Under the pieces are notes generated by a model. It saw only the letters and a list, made by a program, of their open reading frames with translations. It did no database searches and was not told the DNA's origin. 64,000 nucleotides of DNA from Sediminihaliea albiluteola. Lineage in GTDB: Bacteria > Pseudomonadota > Gammaproteobacteria > Pseudomonadales > Halieaceae. Of the stretch, positions 29,682-40,287 are shown one piece after another. The stretch is from NCBI RefSeq assembly GCF_014077625.1, contig NZ_JACFXU010000014.1:496001-560000 (forward strand). The letters are read 5' to 3'. Each line of letters begins with the position of its first letter. Position 1 is the first letter of the stretch. The position numbers and the translations under genes are program-made.

Positions 29682-31838
29682 TTATTTAAAGGTCTCGCCG
29701 CTTTGCGCCATATCCAATAGCAGCTGCGGCGGTTCAAAAGCCTCACCATAGCGCTCGGCCAGTTCTGCAGCGCGCTCAGCAAAGGCCTGCAGGCCATAGG
29801 CGTTAACGCACTGATAGACACCACCTGTATGAGGTGGGAAGCCAATACCCATGATGGAACCAATATTGCCATCGGCTACGCTACCGATAATACCTTCCTC
29901 CTTGATGCGGATGGCCTCCAACACCGGCGCAAACAACAGTCGGTCGCGCACATCCTGGAAAGGAATATCAGTGTAACCCTGTGGCGCAAAGGCCTCTTTG
30001 AGCCCCGGCCAAGTGGTGGTTTTTTTGCCTTTCTCATTGTAGTCGTAGAAACCGGCACCACTTTGCTGCCCGATTCGCTTGTGGTCTTCAACCATCACTC
30101 GGATGACCTCTGACTCTGCGGCCATGCTGTAGGTTTCGCCACGCGCCTCAATATCTGCGCGCGTTTGATTCATGGCATGGTAGGCAGTTTCAATAGAAAT
30201 GCTATCAAGTGTTTCCAGCGGGCCCATCGGAGAGCCATTAAATGCTGCGGCATTTTCTATCAGCGAAGGATTCACGCCCTCGGCCAACATACGCTGCCCC
30301 TGGGTGATGGTTTGACCGATCACACGCGTGGTGAAAAAGCCCGGTGCATCTTTTACCACAATGGGCTTTTTGCCCAGCTGTTGACTCAGGTCAAAGGCCA
30401 GGGCCAAAGCCTCGTCTGAGGTTTTGGCGCCGGTGATAATCTCGACCAGCGGCATGCGCTCGGCCGGCGAGAAAAAGTGCATACCGATAAAGTTCTGTGG
30501 CCGCACTGAGGCCTCAGCCAACTCGGTGATCGGCAAGGCCGAGGTATTACTGGCAAAGATCGCAGTGTCTTTCAGTGCCGCTTCGGTTTCTTTGGTAACC
30601 GCCGCTTTAACGCCGCGATCTTCAAAGACCGCCTCAATCACTAGCTCGCAGTCGGCCAAGTCATTGACGTCTCCGGTGGGATGAATCCTAGCTAAGATAC
30701 TCTCTGCCGCTTTTTCATCAATGCGACGATCGCGCTCACAAGCTTTAACTGCGTAGGCTTTACCCTTCTCTGCTCGCTCTTGATCGAGATCTTTAAGCAC
30801 CACTTCGATGCCCACTTTAGCGGCATTAAAGGCAATACCAGCGCCCATTACCCCGGCACCAAGGATGCCCAAGCGCTTAATTTTCTTCTTCTCAATACCG
30901 GCGGGGCGCGAGGCACCAGCATCCAGTTCGTTCATTTGCACAAAGAAGGCCGTCATCATGTTGCGCGATACTTGATCCAACAACAGCCGCTGGAAATAAC
31001 GCGCTTCAATTATGTGTGCGGTGTCGTAATCCACTCTCGCGGTGTCTACGACCGCAGCAAAAATCACCTGCTGCGCTGGCATATTGCCGCGAGTCTGGTT
31101 CATCACGTTGACTGGACCAAAATAGGTCAAGCCTTGCGCCGATGGATCATCGGGACCACCGCCGGGCAAAGTGTAGCCCTCTTCTTCCCAGGGCTGGCGC
31201 GCATCCGGATTGGCCTTAATCCACTCTTTAGCGCGGCGCGCCATAGCTTCTTCATCGGCAGCCAGCTCGTGAATGAGCCCGGCTTCCAAAGCTCGTGCAG
31301 CACGCAAGCGCTTGCCCTGAGCAATCAGTGGCAGGGCCTTTTCCATGCCCAGCAGGCGCACCAATCGCACTACACCACCGGCCCCTGGCATAAGGCCTAG
31401 CATGGCCTCGGGCAAACCAATTTGTACCTTGTCGCTATCCAAGGCGATGCGGTAGTGACAGGCCAACGCAATCTCATAGCCGCCACCCAGTGCCGCGCCA
31501 TTGATGCCGACCACGATTGGCACACCCAGGGCTTCCAGTCGGCGCAGGGGCTCCTTGCTTTGCAACAGAGACTCAAACATCTCCTGCCGCTCTTTCGGCG
31601 CTGGGTTGAGATCCATCTCCAGCATTTGGGTGATGTCACCGCCGGCAAAAAACTGGCCGGGCTTGCCACTGCGAATGTAAATACCCGTGATGGAGTCTCG
31701 ACGCGACTCTAGATCGTCCAAGGCCTTAGGCATCGCCTCGGCGTATTCATCGCCCATCACGTTGACCGACTTACCTTTCTGGTCGAAGATAAATTCCACG
31801 ATGCCATCGGCATCCTGCTTAATCGTTATATAACTCAT
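29682..31838 (-). CDS. FadB/FadJ-type enoyl-CoA hydratase / 3-hydroxyacyl-CoA dehydrogenase
   Basis: 718 residues, a full-length fusion. The N-terminal crotonase domain has the oxyanion-hole segment GINGAALGGGYEIALAC and the second glutamate in GLPEAMLGLMPGAGG. The dehydrogenase half starts at the NAD site LGILGAGVMGAGIAF (about residue 327) and has HFFSPAERMPLVEI with the catalytic histidine. It performs the middle two steps of beta-oxidation. With the thiolase gene upstream it forms a fadB-fadA-like pair; closer to FadJ/marine paralogues than to E. coli FadB by eye, so I give no symbol. Confidence 0.93.
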   Translation of the reverse strand: MSYITIKQDADGIVEFIFDQKGKSVNVMGDEYAEAMPKALDDLESRRDSITGIYIRSGKPGQFFAGGDITQMLEMDLNPAPKERQEMFESLLQSKEPLRRLEALGVPIVVGINGAALGGGYEIALACHYRIALDSDKVQIGLPEAMLGLMPGAGGVVRLVRLLGMEKALPLIAQGKRLRAARALEAGLIHELAADEEAMARRAKEWIKANPDARQPWEEEGYTLPGGGPDDPSAQGLTYFGPVNVMNQTRGNMPAQQVIFAAVVDTARVDYDTAHIIEARYFQRLLLDQVSRNMMTAFFVQMNELDAGASRPAGIEKKKIKRLGILGAGVMGAGIAFNAAKVGIEVVLKDLDQERAEKGKAYAVKACERDRRIDEKAAESILARIHPTGDVNDLADCELVIEAVFEDRGVKAAVTKETEAALKDTAIFASNTSALPITELAEASVRPQNFIGMHFFSPAERMPLVEIITGAKTSDEALALAFDLSQQLGKKPIVVKDAPGFFTTRVIGQTITQGQRMLAEGVNPSLIENAAAFNGSPMGPLETLDSISIETAYHAMNQTRADIEARGETYSMAAESEVIRVMVEDHKRIGQQSGAGFYDYNEKGKKTTTWPGLKEAFAPQGYTDIPFQDVRDRLLFAPVLEAIRIKEEGIIGSVADGNIGSIMGIGFPPHTGGVYQCVNAYGLQAFAERAAELAERYGEAFEPPQLLLDMAQSGETFK

Positions 31839-31873
31839 AATCTGTCTGCTCGCTCTGTCCTACTGAGGTGGGC

Positions 31874-33076
31874 TTAAACCCGCTCGATGATCGTGGCGAT
31901 ACCAATGCCGCCGCCTGCGCACAAGGTTACCAATGCGGTGTTGAGGTCACGTCGCTCTAGTTCATCCAAAGCGCTACCCAGAATCATCGCCCCTGTAGCT
32001 CCAATCGGGTGGCCCATGGCAATGGCCCCACCATTGACGTTCAAACGATCATCGGGAATGTCCATCAAACGCTGGTAACGCAGCACCACCGAAGCAAAAG
32101 CTTCGTTGAGCTCGAACAAATCGATATCGGCAACGTCCATGCTCGCCAGCGCTAGCGCTTTGCGGGAAGCCGGCGCCGGACCACCCAACATCAGCGTGGG
32201 CTCAGTACCGGTCAGGGCACAGGCGCGAATTCGAGCGCGGGGCTTGAGGCCCTGCGCTTCACCCGCTTGGCGGTTGCCCAACAACACCAGCGAGGCGCCA
32301 TCGACAACCCCAGAGCTATTACCTGGGGTGTGAATACAAGTCACCTTTTCTACTTCGGGATACTTAAACTTCAGAAACTCACCGTGACCATACTGCTCAA
32401 ACATAGTGAACGAAGGCTTAAGACCCGCCAGATCATCCATCGTGGTGGGGCGAATCAGTTCGTCCTTATCGAGCACGGTGACGCCATTAAGGTCGCGCAC
32501 CGGCACCACACTGCGATCAAAATGCCCCGCATCTCTGGCAGCAGCAGCGCGGCGCTGTGATTCACAGGCGTAGCGATCCACATCTTCACGGGTGAAACCA
32601 TCGAGCTGAGCCATTAGATCCGCTGCCAAGCCCTGGGAAATCCCAAAGCTCTGCATTGCCACCCAAGGGTCACCGGCAGCCGCGCCGCTAGCGCCAATAC
32701 CGAGCCGAGACATACTCTCGACGCCACCTGCCATGCCCATGGACTCCATGCCTGACATGATTTTCATCGCTACGGTATTAACGGCATCCAGGCCGCCGGC
32801 GCAGTAGCGATGCAACTGGGCACCTACTGTCTGATCTGACCAACCGCGATAAACCAGCGCCGACTTGGCAATATTTTGACCCTGCTCTTTGACCGGCTCA
32901 CCGGTGGCAAGCAACAGGTCTTCAACCGCTGCCTGGTCAAATTGATTGCGCTCTTGCATCGCATCTAGCAGCGTTGCTACTAAATCAATGGGTTTAACTT
33001 CGTAAAGACCACCGCCGGGTTTGCCTTTACCCCGAGGGGTACGGATGGCGTCGTAAATGAATGCGTCCTGAGTCAT
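31874..33076 (-). CDS. Acetyl-CoA C-acyltransferase (FadA-like thiolase)
   Basis: 400 residues. Canonical thiolase: nucleophile in [10 protein letters not shown] (C92), [26 protein letters not shown] and the complete C-terminal [19 protein letters not shown] with the second cysteine. It performs the last step of beta-oxidation. It starts at 33076 and is followed after about 35 bases by the multifunctional protein gene, so the two make the thiolase and hydratase/dehydrogenase subunits of one complex. In contrast to the thiolase at 28381, all catalytic residues are present. Confidence 0.94.
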   Translation of the reverse strand: MTQDAFIYDAIRTPRGKGKPGGGLYEVKPIDLVATLLDAMQERNQFDQAAVEDLLLATGEPVKEQGQNIAKSALVYRGWSDQTVGAQLHRYCAGGLDAVNTVAMKIMSGMESMGMAGGVESMSRLGIGASGAAAGDPWVAMQSFGISQGLAADLMAQLDGFTREDVDRYACESQRRAAAARDAGHFDRSVVPVRDLNGVTVLDKDELIRPTTMDDLAGLKPSFTMFEQYGHGEFLKFKYPEVEKVTCIHTPGNSSGVVDGASLVLLGNRQAGEAQGLKPRARIRACALTGTEPTLMLGGPAPASRKALALASMDVADIDLFELNEAFASVVLRYQRLMDIPDDRLNVNGGAIAMGHPIGATGAMILGSALDELERRDLNTALVTLCAGGGIGIATIIERV

Positions 33077-33308
33077 GGAATCCTCTTGCGATTTAAGTTG
33101 GCGCGGCTAAAAATGCACATGTGTAACCCGATAACATACCGCAGCCTGAGTCTAGCTCAAGCTTTGCCAAACAATAATCGGGGCACTGTCTGGTCAATTA
33201 AACTGCGCTGGGAACTAGCCCTAGCTGCCCAAGGCTGGCAAAGACCGCGGAGGGCTAGTTGAAATATGCTACACTTCGAGCCCATTGCTGATCACTTCGA
33301 CGTACCCT

Positions 33309-35309
33309 GTGACCCAACTGAACCCCCGCCAACGCGAGGCTGTCCGCTATATTGACGGCCCTTTACTGGTACTGGCCGGCGCCGGTAGCGGTAAAACTAG
33401 CGTAATAACTCGCAAAATTGCCTACCTAGTCGAGCAGTGCGACATCAGTGCCAAGCGAATCGCTGCGGTTACCTTCACCAACAAAGCTGCCCGCGAGATG
33501 AAAGAGCGGGTCTCAAAGCTGATCGGCGGCAGCACTGCCAAAGGGCTGACAGTTTGCACTTTCCACCAGCTAGGCCTGAAGATAATTCGCAGCGAGCGCA
33601 AGCATTTGGGCCTCAAGTCGGGCTTTTCTATTTTTGACGGCGAAGATAGCCGCAACCTGATACGCGACCTGCTAATTCAAGAGCACGGCGCCGAAGGCGA
33701 CCAAGCTGGCACCATTGCCCAGCGCATCTCCAGTTGGAAAAATGATCGAGTGCTGCCCGAGCAGGCTGTGGCTCGCGCCACCTCACCTGCAGACATACTC
33801 TGTGCCCAAGCTTACCTGCGTTATCAGCGCGCGCTGCGCGCCTACAATGCGCTGGATTTTGATGACCTGATTCTGCTGCCTACCATCCTTTTTGAACAGC
33901 AGAGTGAGATCTTAGAAAAGTGGCAGAGCCAGTTGCACTACTTACTGGTAGATGAGTACCAGGACACCAACACCAGCCAATATTTACTGGTCAAACAGCT
34001 CGTCGGGCTGCGCGGCGGCCTGACTGTGGTTGGCGATGACGATCAGTCGATCTACGCTTGGCGTGGCGCCAGACCAGAAAACCTCGAGTTACTGCAAGAG
34101 GACTTTCCGGGCCTAAAAGTCATTAAGCTGGAGCAAAACTACCGCTCCACCTCGCGCATCCTCAAGGCCGCCAACACCCTAATCGCTAATAACAGCCATG
34201 TTTTTGAAAAGCAGCTGTGGAGCGAGCTGGGCTACGGTGAGCCACTGCGCATTATACGCTGCAGCGACGAGCGCCACGAAGCCGATCAAGTAGTCGCCGA
34301 GATTCAAGATCACCGTCTGCGCAAGCGCAAGGCTTATGGTGACTACGCTATTTTGTATCGCGGCAACCACCAGTCGCGTTTGCTAGAAATTGCCCTGCAG
34401 CAAGATCAAGTGCCTTATCACCTGAGCGGTGGTACCTCTTTTTTCTCCCGCAACGAAGTCAAAGACATCATGGCCTACTTGCGTCTGCTGGTGAATGCAG
34501 ATGACGACAACGCCTTTTTGCGTATTGCCAACGTGCCGCGCCGCAAACTAGGTACCAGCACCTTAGAAGCGCTCGGCGCCTTTGCCAATGAACAGCAATG
34601 TAGCCTGAGCGAGGCCTGTGAGCGAGCCGGCGAAGGAGTATTACCCGAAGCCAGCCTGAAGCGCCTCAAGGAGTTCCACTACTGGCTGGGCAGTATGCGC
34701 CGTTTAAGTGATAGCGAAGCAGGTGTGGCGGGTATCCGGCAGCTGATCAGAGACATTGACTACGAAGACTGGCTGCTGCAACTGAGTTCCAGCGAAGATG
34801 TGGCCGAGCGCCGCATGAGCAATGTCCACTTCCTGATCGACAGCTTGGATAAGCTGACTCGCGATGAAGGCATCGGACTGGATGAGGCAATCAACCGCTT
34901 GATCTTACGCGACTTGCTCGAGCAGCAAGACGAAGATGAAGCGGGGCATGATTGCGTCCAATTGATGACACTCCATGCTTCCAAGGGGCTGGAATTCCCC
35001 CATGTCTACATTATCGGTATGGAAGAAAACCTTCTGCCGCACCGAGTTAGTATTGAAGAAGACAATATTGCCGAAGAGCGCCGGCTAGCTTACGTGGGCA
35101 TCACCCGCGCCCAGCAAACCTTGACCATGACCCTAGCAGAAAAACGCCGCCAATTTGGCGACACCATCCCCTGTGAGCCCAGCCGCTTTATCGCCGAACT
35201 GCCTGCCGATGATCTAGTATGGCAAGGTGGCAGCGATGAGAAGTCGGTCGAAGCCAATAAGGAACGTGCCGCCGAAACGCTCAGCAGCTTGAAATCACTA
35301 TTCGCCTGA
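33309..35309 (+). CDS. rep: ATP-dependent DNA helicase Rep
   Basis: About 666 residues from the GTG at 33309 (MTQLNPRQREAVRYIDG), chosen because it fits the Rep N-terminus; an in-frame TTG at 33285 is less likely. Superfamily 1A motifs in order: Walker A AGAGSGKTSVITRK, LLVDEYQDTN, VGDDDQSIYAWRGA, EQNYRSTSRIL, LMTLHASKGLEFPHVYIIG and YVGITRAQQTL. Rep moves 3' to 5' and clears protein blocks ahead of the replisome. The nhaP2-like gene begins ten bases after its stop. Confidence 0.95.
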   Translation: MTQLNPRQREAVRYIDGPLLVLAGAGSGKTSVITRKIAYLVEQCDISAKRIAAVTFTNKAAREMKERVSKLIGGSTAKGLTVCTFHQLGLKIIRSERKHLGLKSGFSIFDGEDSRNLIRDLLIQEHGAEGDQAGTIAQRISSWKNDRVLPEQAVARATSPADILCAQAYLRYQRALRAYNALDFDDLILLPTILFEQQSEILEKWQSQLHYLLVDEYQDTNTSQYLLVKQLVGLRGGLTVVGDDDQSIYAWRGARPENLELLQEDFPGLKVIKLEQNYRSTSRILKAANTLIANNSHVFEKQLWSELGYGEPLRIIRCSDERHEADQVVAEIQDHRLRKRKAYGDYAILYRGNHQSRLLEIALQQDQVPYHLSGGTSFFSRNEVKDIMAYLRLLVNADDDNAFLRIANVPRRKLGTSTLEALGAFANEQQCSLSEACERAGEGVLPEASLKRLKEFHYWLGSMRRLSDSEAGVAGIRQLIRDIDYEDWLLQLSSSEDVAERRMSNVHFLIDSLDKLTRDEGIGLDEAINRLILRDLLEQQDEDEAGHDCVQLMTLHASKGLEFPHVYIIGMEENLLPHRVSIEEDNIAEERRLAYVGITRAQQTLTMTLAEKRRQFGDTIPCEPSRFIAELPADDLVWQGGSDEKSVEANKERAAETLSSLKSLFA

Positions 35310-35319
35310 GGCCCTATTT

Positions 35320-37068
35320 GTGATCGACGAAAGCTACCAACTTATCCTTGTCAGCGCTTTCCTAGGACTAGTGAGTATCGCTCTGCTAGGCCTCTCACGC
35401 CGTTTAGGCGCGCCCTCACTATTACTGTTTTTACTGGTCGGCATGCTGGCCGGGGAAGATGGCTTAGGGGGCTTGCAGTTCAGTGACGTTGAAACTGCTT
35501 TTTTAGTCGGCAACATCGCCCTGGCTGTCATTCTTCTCGACGGCGGCCTGCGCACCCATATCAGCAGCTTTAGAGTAGGCCTCAAGCCCGCTCTAACACT
35601 GGCCACCTTAGGGGTGATTATCACCAGCGGCACCGTGGGCGCAGCTGCCGCCTGGGTACTCGGCTGGCCGCTACAAGACGGCCTCTTACTGGGCGCTATT
35701 ATTGGCAGTACCGATGCTGCCGCAGTATTTGCCCTACTCAATGCCGCCGGCTTGCAATTGAAGCAGCGCAGCAGCGCCACACTAGAGATCGAGTCCGGCA
35801 CCAACGACCCAATGGCGATCTTTCTCACCATCGCCTTAGTGACCCTGCTAACTTCTGGCGATGGCAGCGTCGACCTGCACATTCTCGGCGACTTCTTCCG
35901 CCAGATGGGCCTCGGCGCACTCATGGGCATCGGTGGCGGCTGGCTCCTGCAACAGATACTTAACCGCATCATCCTACCCCATGTGCTCTACCCGCTGCTG
36001 GTAATGTCCGGTGGACTCACAATATTCAGCCTGACCAACTTGTGGCAGGGCAGCGGTTTTCTCGCTATTTACCTGATTGGTTTAGTGGTGGCCAACCGCC
36101 CCATGAACCATATCCATGAAGTGCGCTGGCTGCACGATGGTCTGGCCTGGCTGAGCCAAATCGGCATGTTCCTGTTACTGGGGCTCTTAGTATCGCCCTC
36201 CGGCCTGCTCGACCCTAAAGTCGCCATACCTGCTCTGGCGGTATCTCTAACACTGATGTTTTTTGCCCGCCCTCTGGCGGTGTTCATTTGTCTGCTACCT
36301 TTCCGCTTCCCAGCTCGCGAGCAATTTTTTATTAGTTGGGTAGGCTTAAAAGGAGCGGTACCGATTATTCTGGCGCTGTTTCCCTACCTCTACGGTATGG
36401 AGCACAAAGACACCTATTTTGAAATTACCTTCTTCGTCGTCCTGCTGTCCCTCTGCCTACAGGGCTGGACCATTGCGCCATTGGCGCGCAGCCTGGGCCT
36501 AGAGGTACCTCCTAAACCTGAAGACATAGACCATCTCGGCGTCACTCTACCCGGCCAGATAGGACGGGAGCTCTTGGCGTATCGCATCCACGCCGGCAGC
36601 CCAGCAGACTCCTACCTGCTACGGCGCCTGCCGATACCCTCTGGAGTAAAACTGCTCGGGGTGATCCGTGGCGACACAGTGCTGCCGCCTGAACCAGATC
36701 GGCTATTACAGCCTGATGATTACTTAGTGCTAATGGCGCAGTCGCACCACTCACCAGATCTCGTCGCGCTGTTCATGGCATTGCCCACACCAGCCCACTT
36801 GCTCGGCACAGCATTTTTTGGCCAATTCACCTTGCGCCCCGAGGTTCTGCTGGACGATTTATGCAAGGCTTACGGGGTTAGCTTGTCCGATGATCTGCGC
36901 CGCCAATCGCTGAGCGAATTGATCAACAAGCACTACCACGGCAAGCCCGTAGTAGGTGACCGAGTCAATGTGGGCGATATCGAGCTAGTGGTAAAACAAA
37001 TGGCCAAAGGTAAGTTGCTGCAGGTTGGTCTCAAACTCCCTGTAGTAAAGCAGCAGGCGGCGAGCTAA
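35320..37068 (+). CDS. nhaP2: Potassium/proton antiporter, CvrA/NhaP2 family
   Basis: 582 residues, GTG start. The first 390 residues hold about 12-13 hydrophobic helices of the CPA1 sodium/hydrogen exchanger fold; SGTNDPMAIF and the early GGLRTHISSF region are family features. A cytoplasmic RCK_C (TrkA-C) domain (about residues 405-480, ending DDYLVLMAQ) and a CorC/HlyC-like C-terminal domain follow, which is the NhaP2 layout. It exports K+ in exchange for protons. The stop codon is inside a strong hairpin. Confidence 0.92.
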   Translation: MIDESYQLILVSAFLGLVSIALLGLSRRLGAPSLLLFLLVGMLAGEDGLGGLQFSDVETAFLVGNIALAVILLDGGLRTHISSFRVGLKPALTLATLGVIITSGTVGAAAAWVLGWPLQDGLLLGAIIGSTDAAAVFALLNAAGLQLKQRSSATLEIESGTNDPMAIFLTIALVTLLTSGDGSVDLHILGDFFRQMGLGALMGIGGGWLLQQILNRIILPHVLYPLLVMSGGLTIFSLTNLWQGSGFLAIYLIGLVVANRPMNHIHEVRWLHDGLAWLSQIGMFLLLGLLVSPSGLLDPKVAIPALAVSLTLMFFARPLAVFICLLPFRFPAREQFFISWVGLKGAVPIILALFPYLYGMEHKDTYFEITFFVVLLSLCLQGWTIAPLARSLGLEVPPKPEDIDHLGVTLPGQIGRELLAYRIHAGSPADSYLLRRLPIPSGVKLLGVIRGDTVLPPEPDRLLQPDDYLVLMAQSHHSPDLVALFMALPTPAHLLGTAFFGQFTLRPEVLLDDLCKAYGVSLSDDLRRQSLSELINKHYHGKPVVGDRVNVGDIELVVKQMAKGKLLQVGLKLPVVKQQAAS

Positions 37069-37080
37069 AACTCGCCGCCT
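37055..37080. terminator. Hairpin overlapping the antiporter stop codon
   Basis: AGGCGGCGAG at 37055-37064 and its perfect complement at 37071-37080 enclose CTAAAA, which contains most of the TAA stop codon at 37066-37068. It lies between convergent genes and can act in both directions, though no T run follows. Confidence 0.55.
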
Positions 37081-37119
37081 AGTACAGTCTACCAATCAAG
37101 CTTTTATCCCTGAGCAAGG

Positions 37120-40100
37120 CTATTGAGCCGCCTTGCCCTTGCCTCGAGGGACTATCCCCAACTTAGCTTTAACTCGCTCTCTGGCACCCTGCACGATGGC
37201 GTAAAAGCCCGGGGTGAAAAAGGTCCCAATCAACAGAGCCGCCAACATGCCCCCCAGTACGGTAATACCCAGTGACTGCTGACCAGCAGAACCGGCGCCA
37301 GTGGCAAACACCAGCGGCAAGATTCCCAAGATGAAAGAAATTGCGGTCATACAGACGGCTCGAAAACGCAAGCGGCCCGCTTCTCGCGCAGCCTGCAAAA
37401 TACTTTCACCTAGTTGCTCACGCCGATGTTGGGCAAACTCGACAATCAAGATGGCGTTTTTAGCCGCCATACCCAACAGCAGCACCAAACCTATCTGAGC
37501 GTAGAGGTTGAGGGCATGGTTGGTGATCAGCAATGCCGCTATCGCGCCGCCGATAGCCATCGGTACTACCAGTATAATGGCGATAGGAATAGACCAGCTT
37601 TCATACTGCGCCACTAGGAAAAGGTAGACAAAAATCAAAGCCATGATGAAGGCCAAGATCGCGGTCTGCCCTGCCTCACGCTGCTGATAAGCCATGCCGG
37701 TCCACTCAATTTTATAACCCGATGGCAGTATCTGCTGTGCTAGTGACTCCATCGCGTCCATGGCCTCACCGCTGCTATAGCCGGGAGCTGCATTGCCACG
37801 CAGCGATGCCGCGCGGAACATGTTATAGCGCGGCGCCACATCCGGTCCAAGAATCGGGCGAGTAGTCACAAGAGTAGATAGCGGTACCATCTCGTTGCCA
37901 AACTCTGACTTCATATAGAAGTGGTCTAAGTCGGAAAGATTGCTGCGGTAAGGCGCCTCGGCCTGCATAATCACGCGGTAGGTCTGGCCAAACTTGTTGA
38001 AATCATTGACATAGAGCGAACCCATTTGGGCCTGCAAGGTAGTGAATATTTCACTCAGAGGCACGCCTAAACTCTTGGCTTTAATACGGTCCACATCGAT
38101 AAAGTACTGCGGCACGTTAGCGCGGTAGGTACTGAACACGCCCTGCAAAGCGGGATGCTGATTGCTATCTACAATAAAGTTATTGAGTACCGCTGCCAAC
38201 TGCTCCGGTGGCCGAGCCAAGGTATCCTGCAGCATCAACTCAAAGCCACCGACTGCCCCCATGCCAGGCACAGCGGGTGGCGTAATGGCGACGATTTGCG
38301 CTTCAGGAACATGTGCAAAGCCAAGCGCGTTAATGCGCTTAGCCACATTGAACACACTGTTCTCTTCATCCTCGCGCTCATCCCAAGGCTTAAGCACCAC
38401 AAACAAGGTACCGCCGTTACTAGATAGAGCCCCGCTCAATATCGAAAAACCTGTGATGGCTGTGACCGACTGCACCGCTGGATCCTCTTTTAGCAGAGCA
38501 CCAACCTTATCCATTACTTGCTGAGTCCGGTTCAATGATGAAGCGTCGGGCAACTGCACGTTAACCAGCATCGCCCCTTTATCTTCATTAGGAACAAAAG
38601 CGGTTGGGGTGTTAAACACCCCCAAGGCTAAGCAGGCCATCCAAGCGATAAATATCACGAACACGACCGTCAGACGCCGTAAAATCCACTGTACGCCGCG
38701 ATCGTAATTCGCGGTAAGCCGACCAAAACCTCTTAAGAAGGCCTGGTACCAACGGGCTTCTTTGGGCTGCCCCGGCCTCAGTAAAAGACCACAGAGGGCC
38801 GGGCTCAGAGTGAGCGCATTAAGCGATGAAAACAGCACTGCGACACAGATCGTCACAGCAAATTGCTGGTACATGACTCCGGTGATCCCGGGCAGCATCG
38901 CCACCGGCACAAATACCGCCAACAACACCAAGGTCGTCGCAATAATTGGACCAGATACTTCCCGCATGGTGATCAAGGCGGCATCTGCGGGTGTTAAATT
39001 GGCGTCTGCCCGCAAGTGGCGATCGCAGTTTTCAACCACCAATATCGCATCGTCCACCACAATACCAATCGCTAAAATCAGTCCGAATAAGGTCACCGTA
39101 TTAATCGACATACCCAGCGCTAGCATCACAGCGAAACTCGCTATCAGCGACACCGGAATCGCCAGCGTGGGAATCAAGGTGGCACGCCAACTACCTAGGA
39201 AGATAAATGTCACTAACACTACCAGAGCCACTGCCGCAAACAGCGAGCCGATTACCTGTGTCACCGCCTTAGCCACATAGCGCGTGGGATCGTAGCCAAT
39301 AGTGTAAGTTAGCCCATCGGGGAAGCTCTGTGACAACTCCTCTACCAGCTCATCGACCGCGCGCCCTGCAGCCAGCGCACTGGCGTCGGCCGTTTGATAG
39401 AGCGCCACGCTCACGGCTGGAGAGCCGTCCACCTCACCGGTGAAGTTATAGCCAGACTGCCCCAGCTCTACTCGGGCCACATCGCGCAAGTAAATAGCTG
39501 AACCATCAGGGCGGGCGCGAAGAACAACCTGCTCAAACTCCTCTACATCCTCCAAGCGGCCTTTGGTCTGCAAGGTGTATTCCGTCTGCAACTGACCATC
39601 AAAAGGTGGGGCTCCTATTTTGCCCGCAGCTACCTGCACGTTCTGCTCGCGCAGGGACCTAGCGATATCGCTCACCGACAAACCCAAATTGGCCATCTTG
39701 TCTGGGTCCAGCCACAGCCGCATGGAGTAGTCGGCTTCCCCCAAGATGTTAGCGGCTGAAATACCGTCTAAGCGCGATAGCGCCGCTTGTACGTTGATCT
39801 TGACGTAGTTGGAAATAAACTTGTAATCCAGCGACTCATCAGGCGAGTTGAAACTGATGATTTTCAGAATATCAGGCGAACGCTCATCGATATTAATACC
39901 GCCGGCGGTGACCTCTTGCGGCAGTGCAGGCTCAGCCAACTTAACTCGGTTCTGTACTCGCACCAGCGCCATATCTGAGTCGGCGCCCACCTCAAAGGTA
40001 ACGGTGAGTGAATAGCTACCGTCATTAGCGCTCTTAGAAGACATATAAATCATGCCTTCCACGCCATTAACCGCATTTTCTATCGGCGTACCAACCGTCG

Positions 40101-40278
40101 CCTCAACCACTTCAGCCGAGGCGCCGGGGTAGCGCGCGGATACCACAATATTGGGTGGCGAAACCGCCGGATATTCGGTGATTGGCAGGGCCGAAATAGC
40201 CAGCCCACCGGCTAGCGTCATAACAATCGCAATAACCAGCGCAAACTTAGGCCGGTGAATAAAAAAGGCACTGAACAT
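37120..40278 (-). CDS. RND efflux transporter, HAE1 family inner-membrane pump
   Basis: 1052 residues, the usual AcrB/MexB length. [20 protein letters not shown] is the first transmembrane helix; two large periplasmic loops and twelve helices follow. The proton relay aspartates lie in [14 protein letters not shown], and [14 protein letters not shown] is also typical. It is a trimeric drug/proton antiporter. The adaptor lies nine bases upstream on the same strand; no outer-membrane channel gene is next to it, so it probably uses a TolC/OprM-like protein encoded elsewhere. Confidence 0.95.
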   Translation of the reverse strand: MFSAFFIHRPKFALVIAIVMTLAGGLAISALPITEYPAVSPPNIVVSARYPGASAEVVEATVGTPIENAVNGVEGMIYMSSKSANDGSYSLTVTFEVGADSDMALVRVQNRVKLAEPALPQEVTAGGINIDERSPDILKIISFNSPDESLDYKFISNYVKINVQAALSRLDGISAANILGEADYSMRLWLDPDKMANLGLSVSDIARSLREQNVQVAAGKIGAPPFDGQLQTEYTLQTKGRLEDVEEFEQVVLRARPDGSAIYLRDVARVELGQSGYNFTGEVDGSPAVSVALYQTADASALAAGRAVDELVEELSQSFPDGLTYTIGYDPTRYVAKAVTQVIGSLFAAVALVVLVTFIFLGSWRATLIPTLAIPVSLIASFAVMLALGMSINTVTLFGLILAIGIVVDDAILVVENCDRHLRADANLTPADAALITMREVSGPIIATTLVLLAVFVPVAMLPGITGVMYQQFAVTICVAVLFSSLNALTLSPALCGLLLRPGQPKEARWYQAFLRGFGRLTANYDRGVQWILRRLTVVFVIFIAWMACLALGVFNTPTAFVPNEDKGAMLVNVQLPDASSLNRTQQVMDKVGALLKEDPAVQSVTAITGFSILSGALSSNGGTLFVVLKPWDEREDEENSVFNVAKRINALGFAHVPEAQIVAITPPAVPGMGAVGGFELMLQDTLARPPEQLAAVLNNFIVDSNQHPALQGVFSTYRANVPQYFIDVDRIKAKSLGVPLSEIFTTLQAQMGSLYVNDFNKFGQTYRVIMQAEAPYRSNLSDLDHFYMKSEFGNEMVPLSTLVTTRPILGPDVAPRYNMFRAASLRGNAAPGYSSGEAMDAMESLAQQILPSGYKIEWTGMAYQQREAGQTAILAFIMALIFVYLFLVAQYESWSIPIAIILVVPMAIGGAIAALLITNHALNLYAQIGLVLLLGMAAKNAILIVEFAQHRREQLGESILQAAREAGRLRFRAVCMTAISFILGILPLVFATGAGSAGQQSLGITVLGGMLAALLIGTFFTPGFYAIVQGARERVKAKLGIVPRGKGKAAQ

Positions 40279-40287
40279 GTCGACCCC

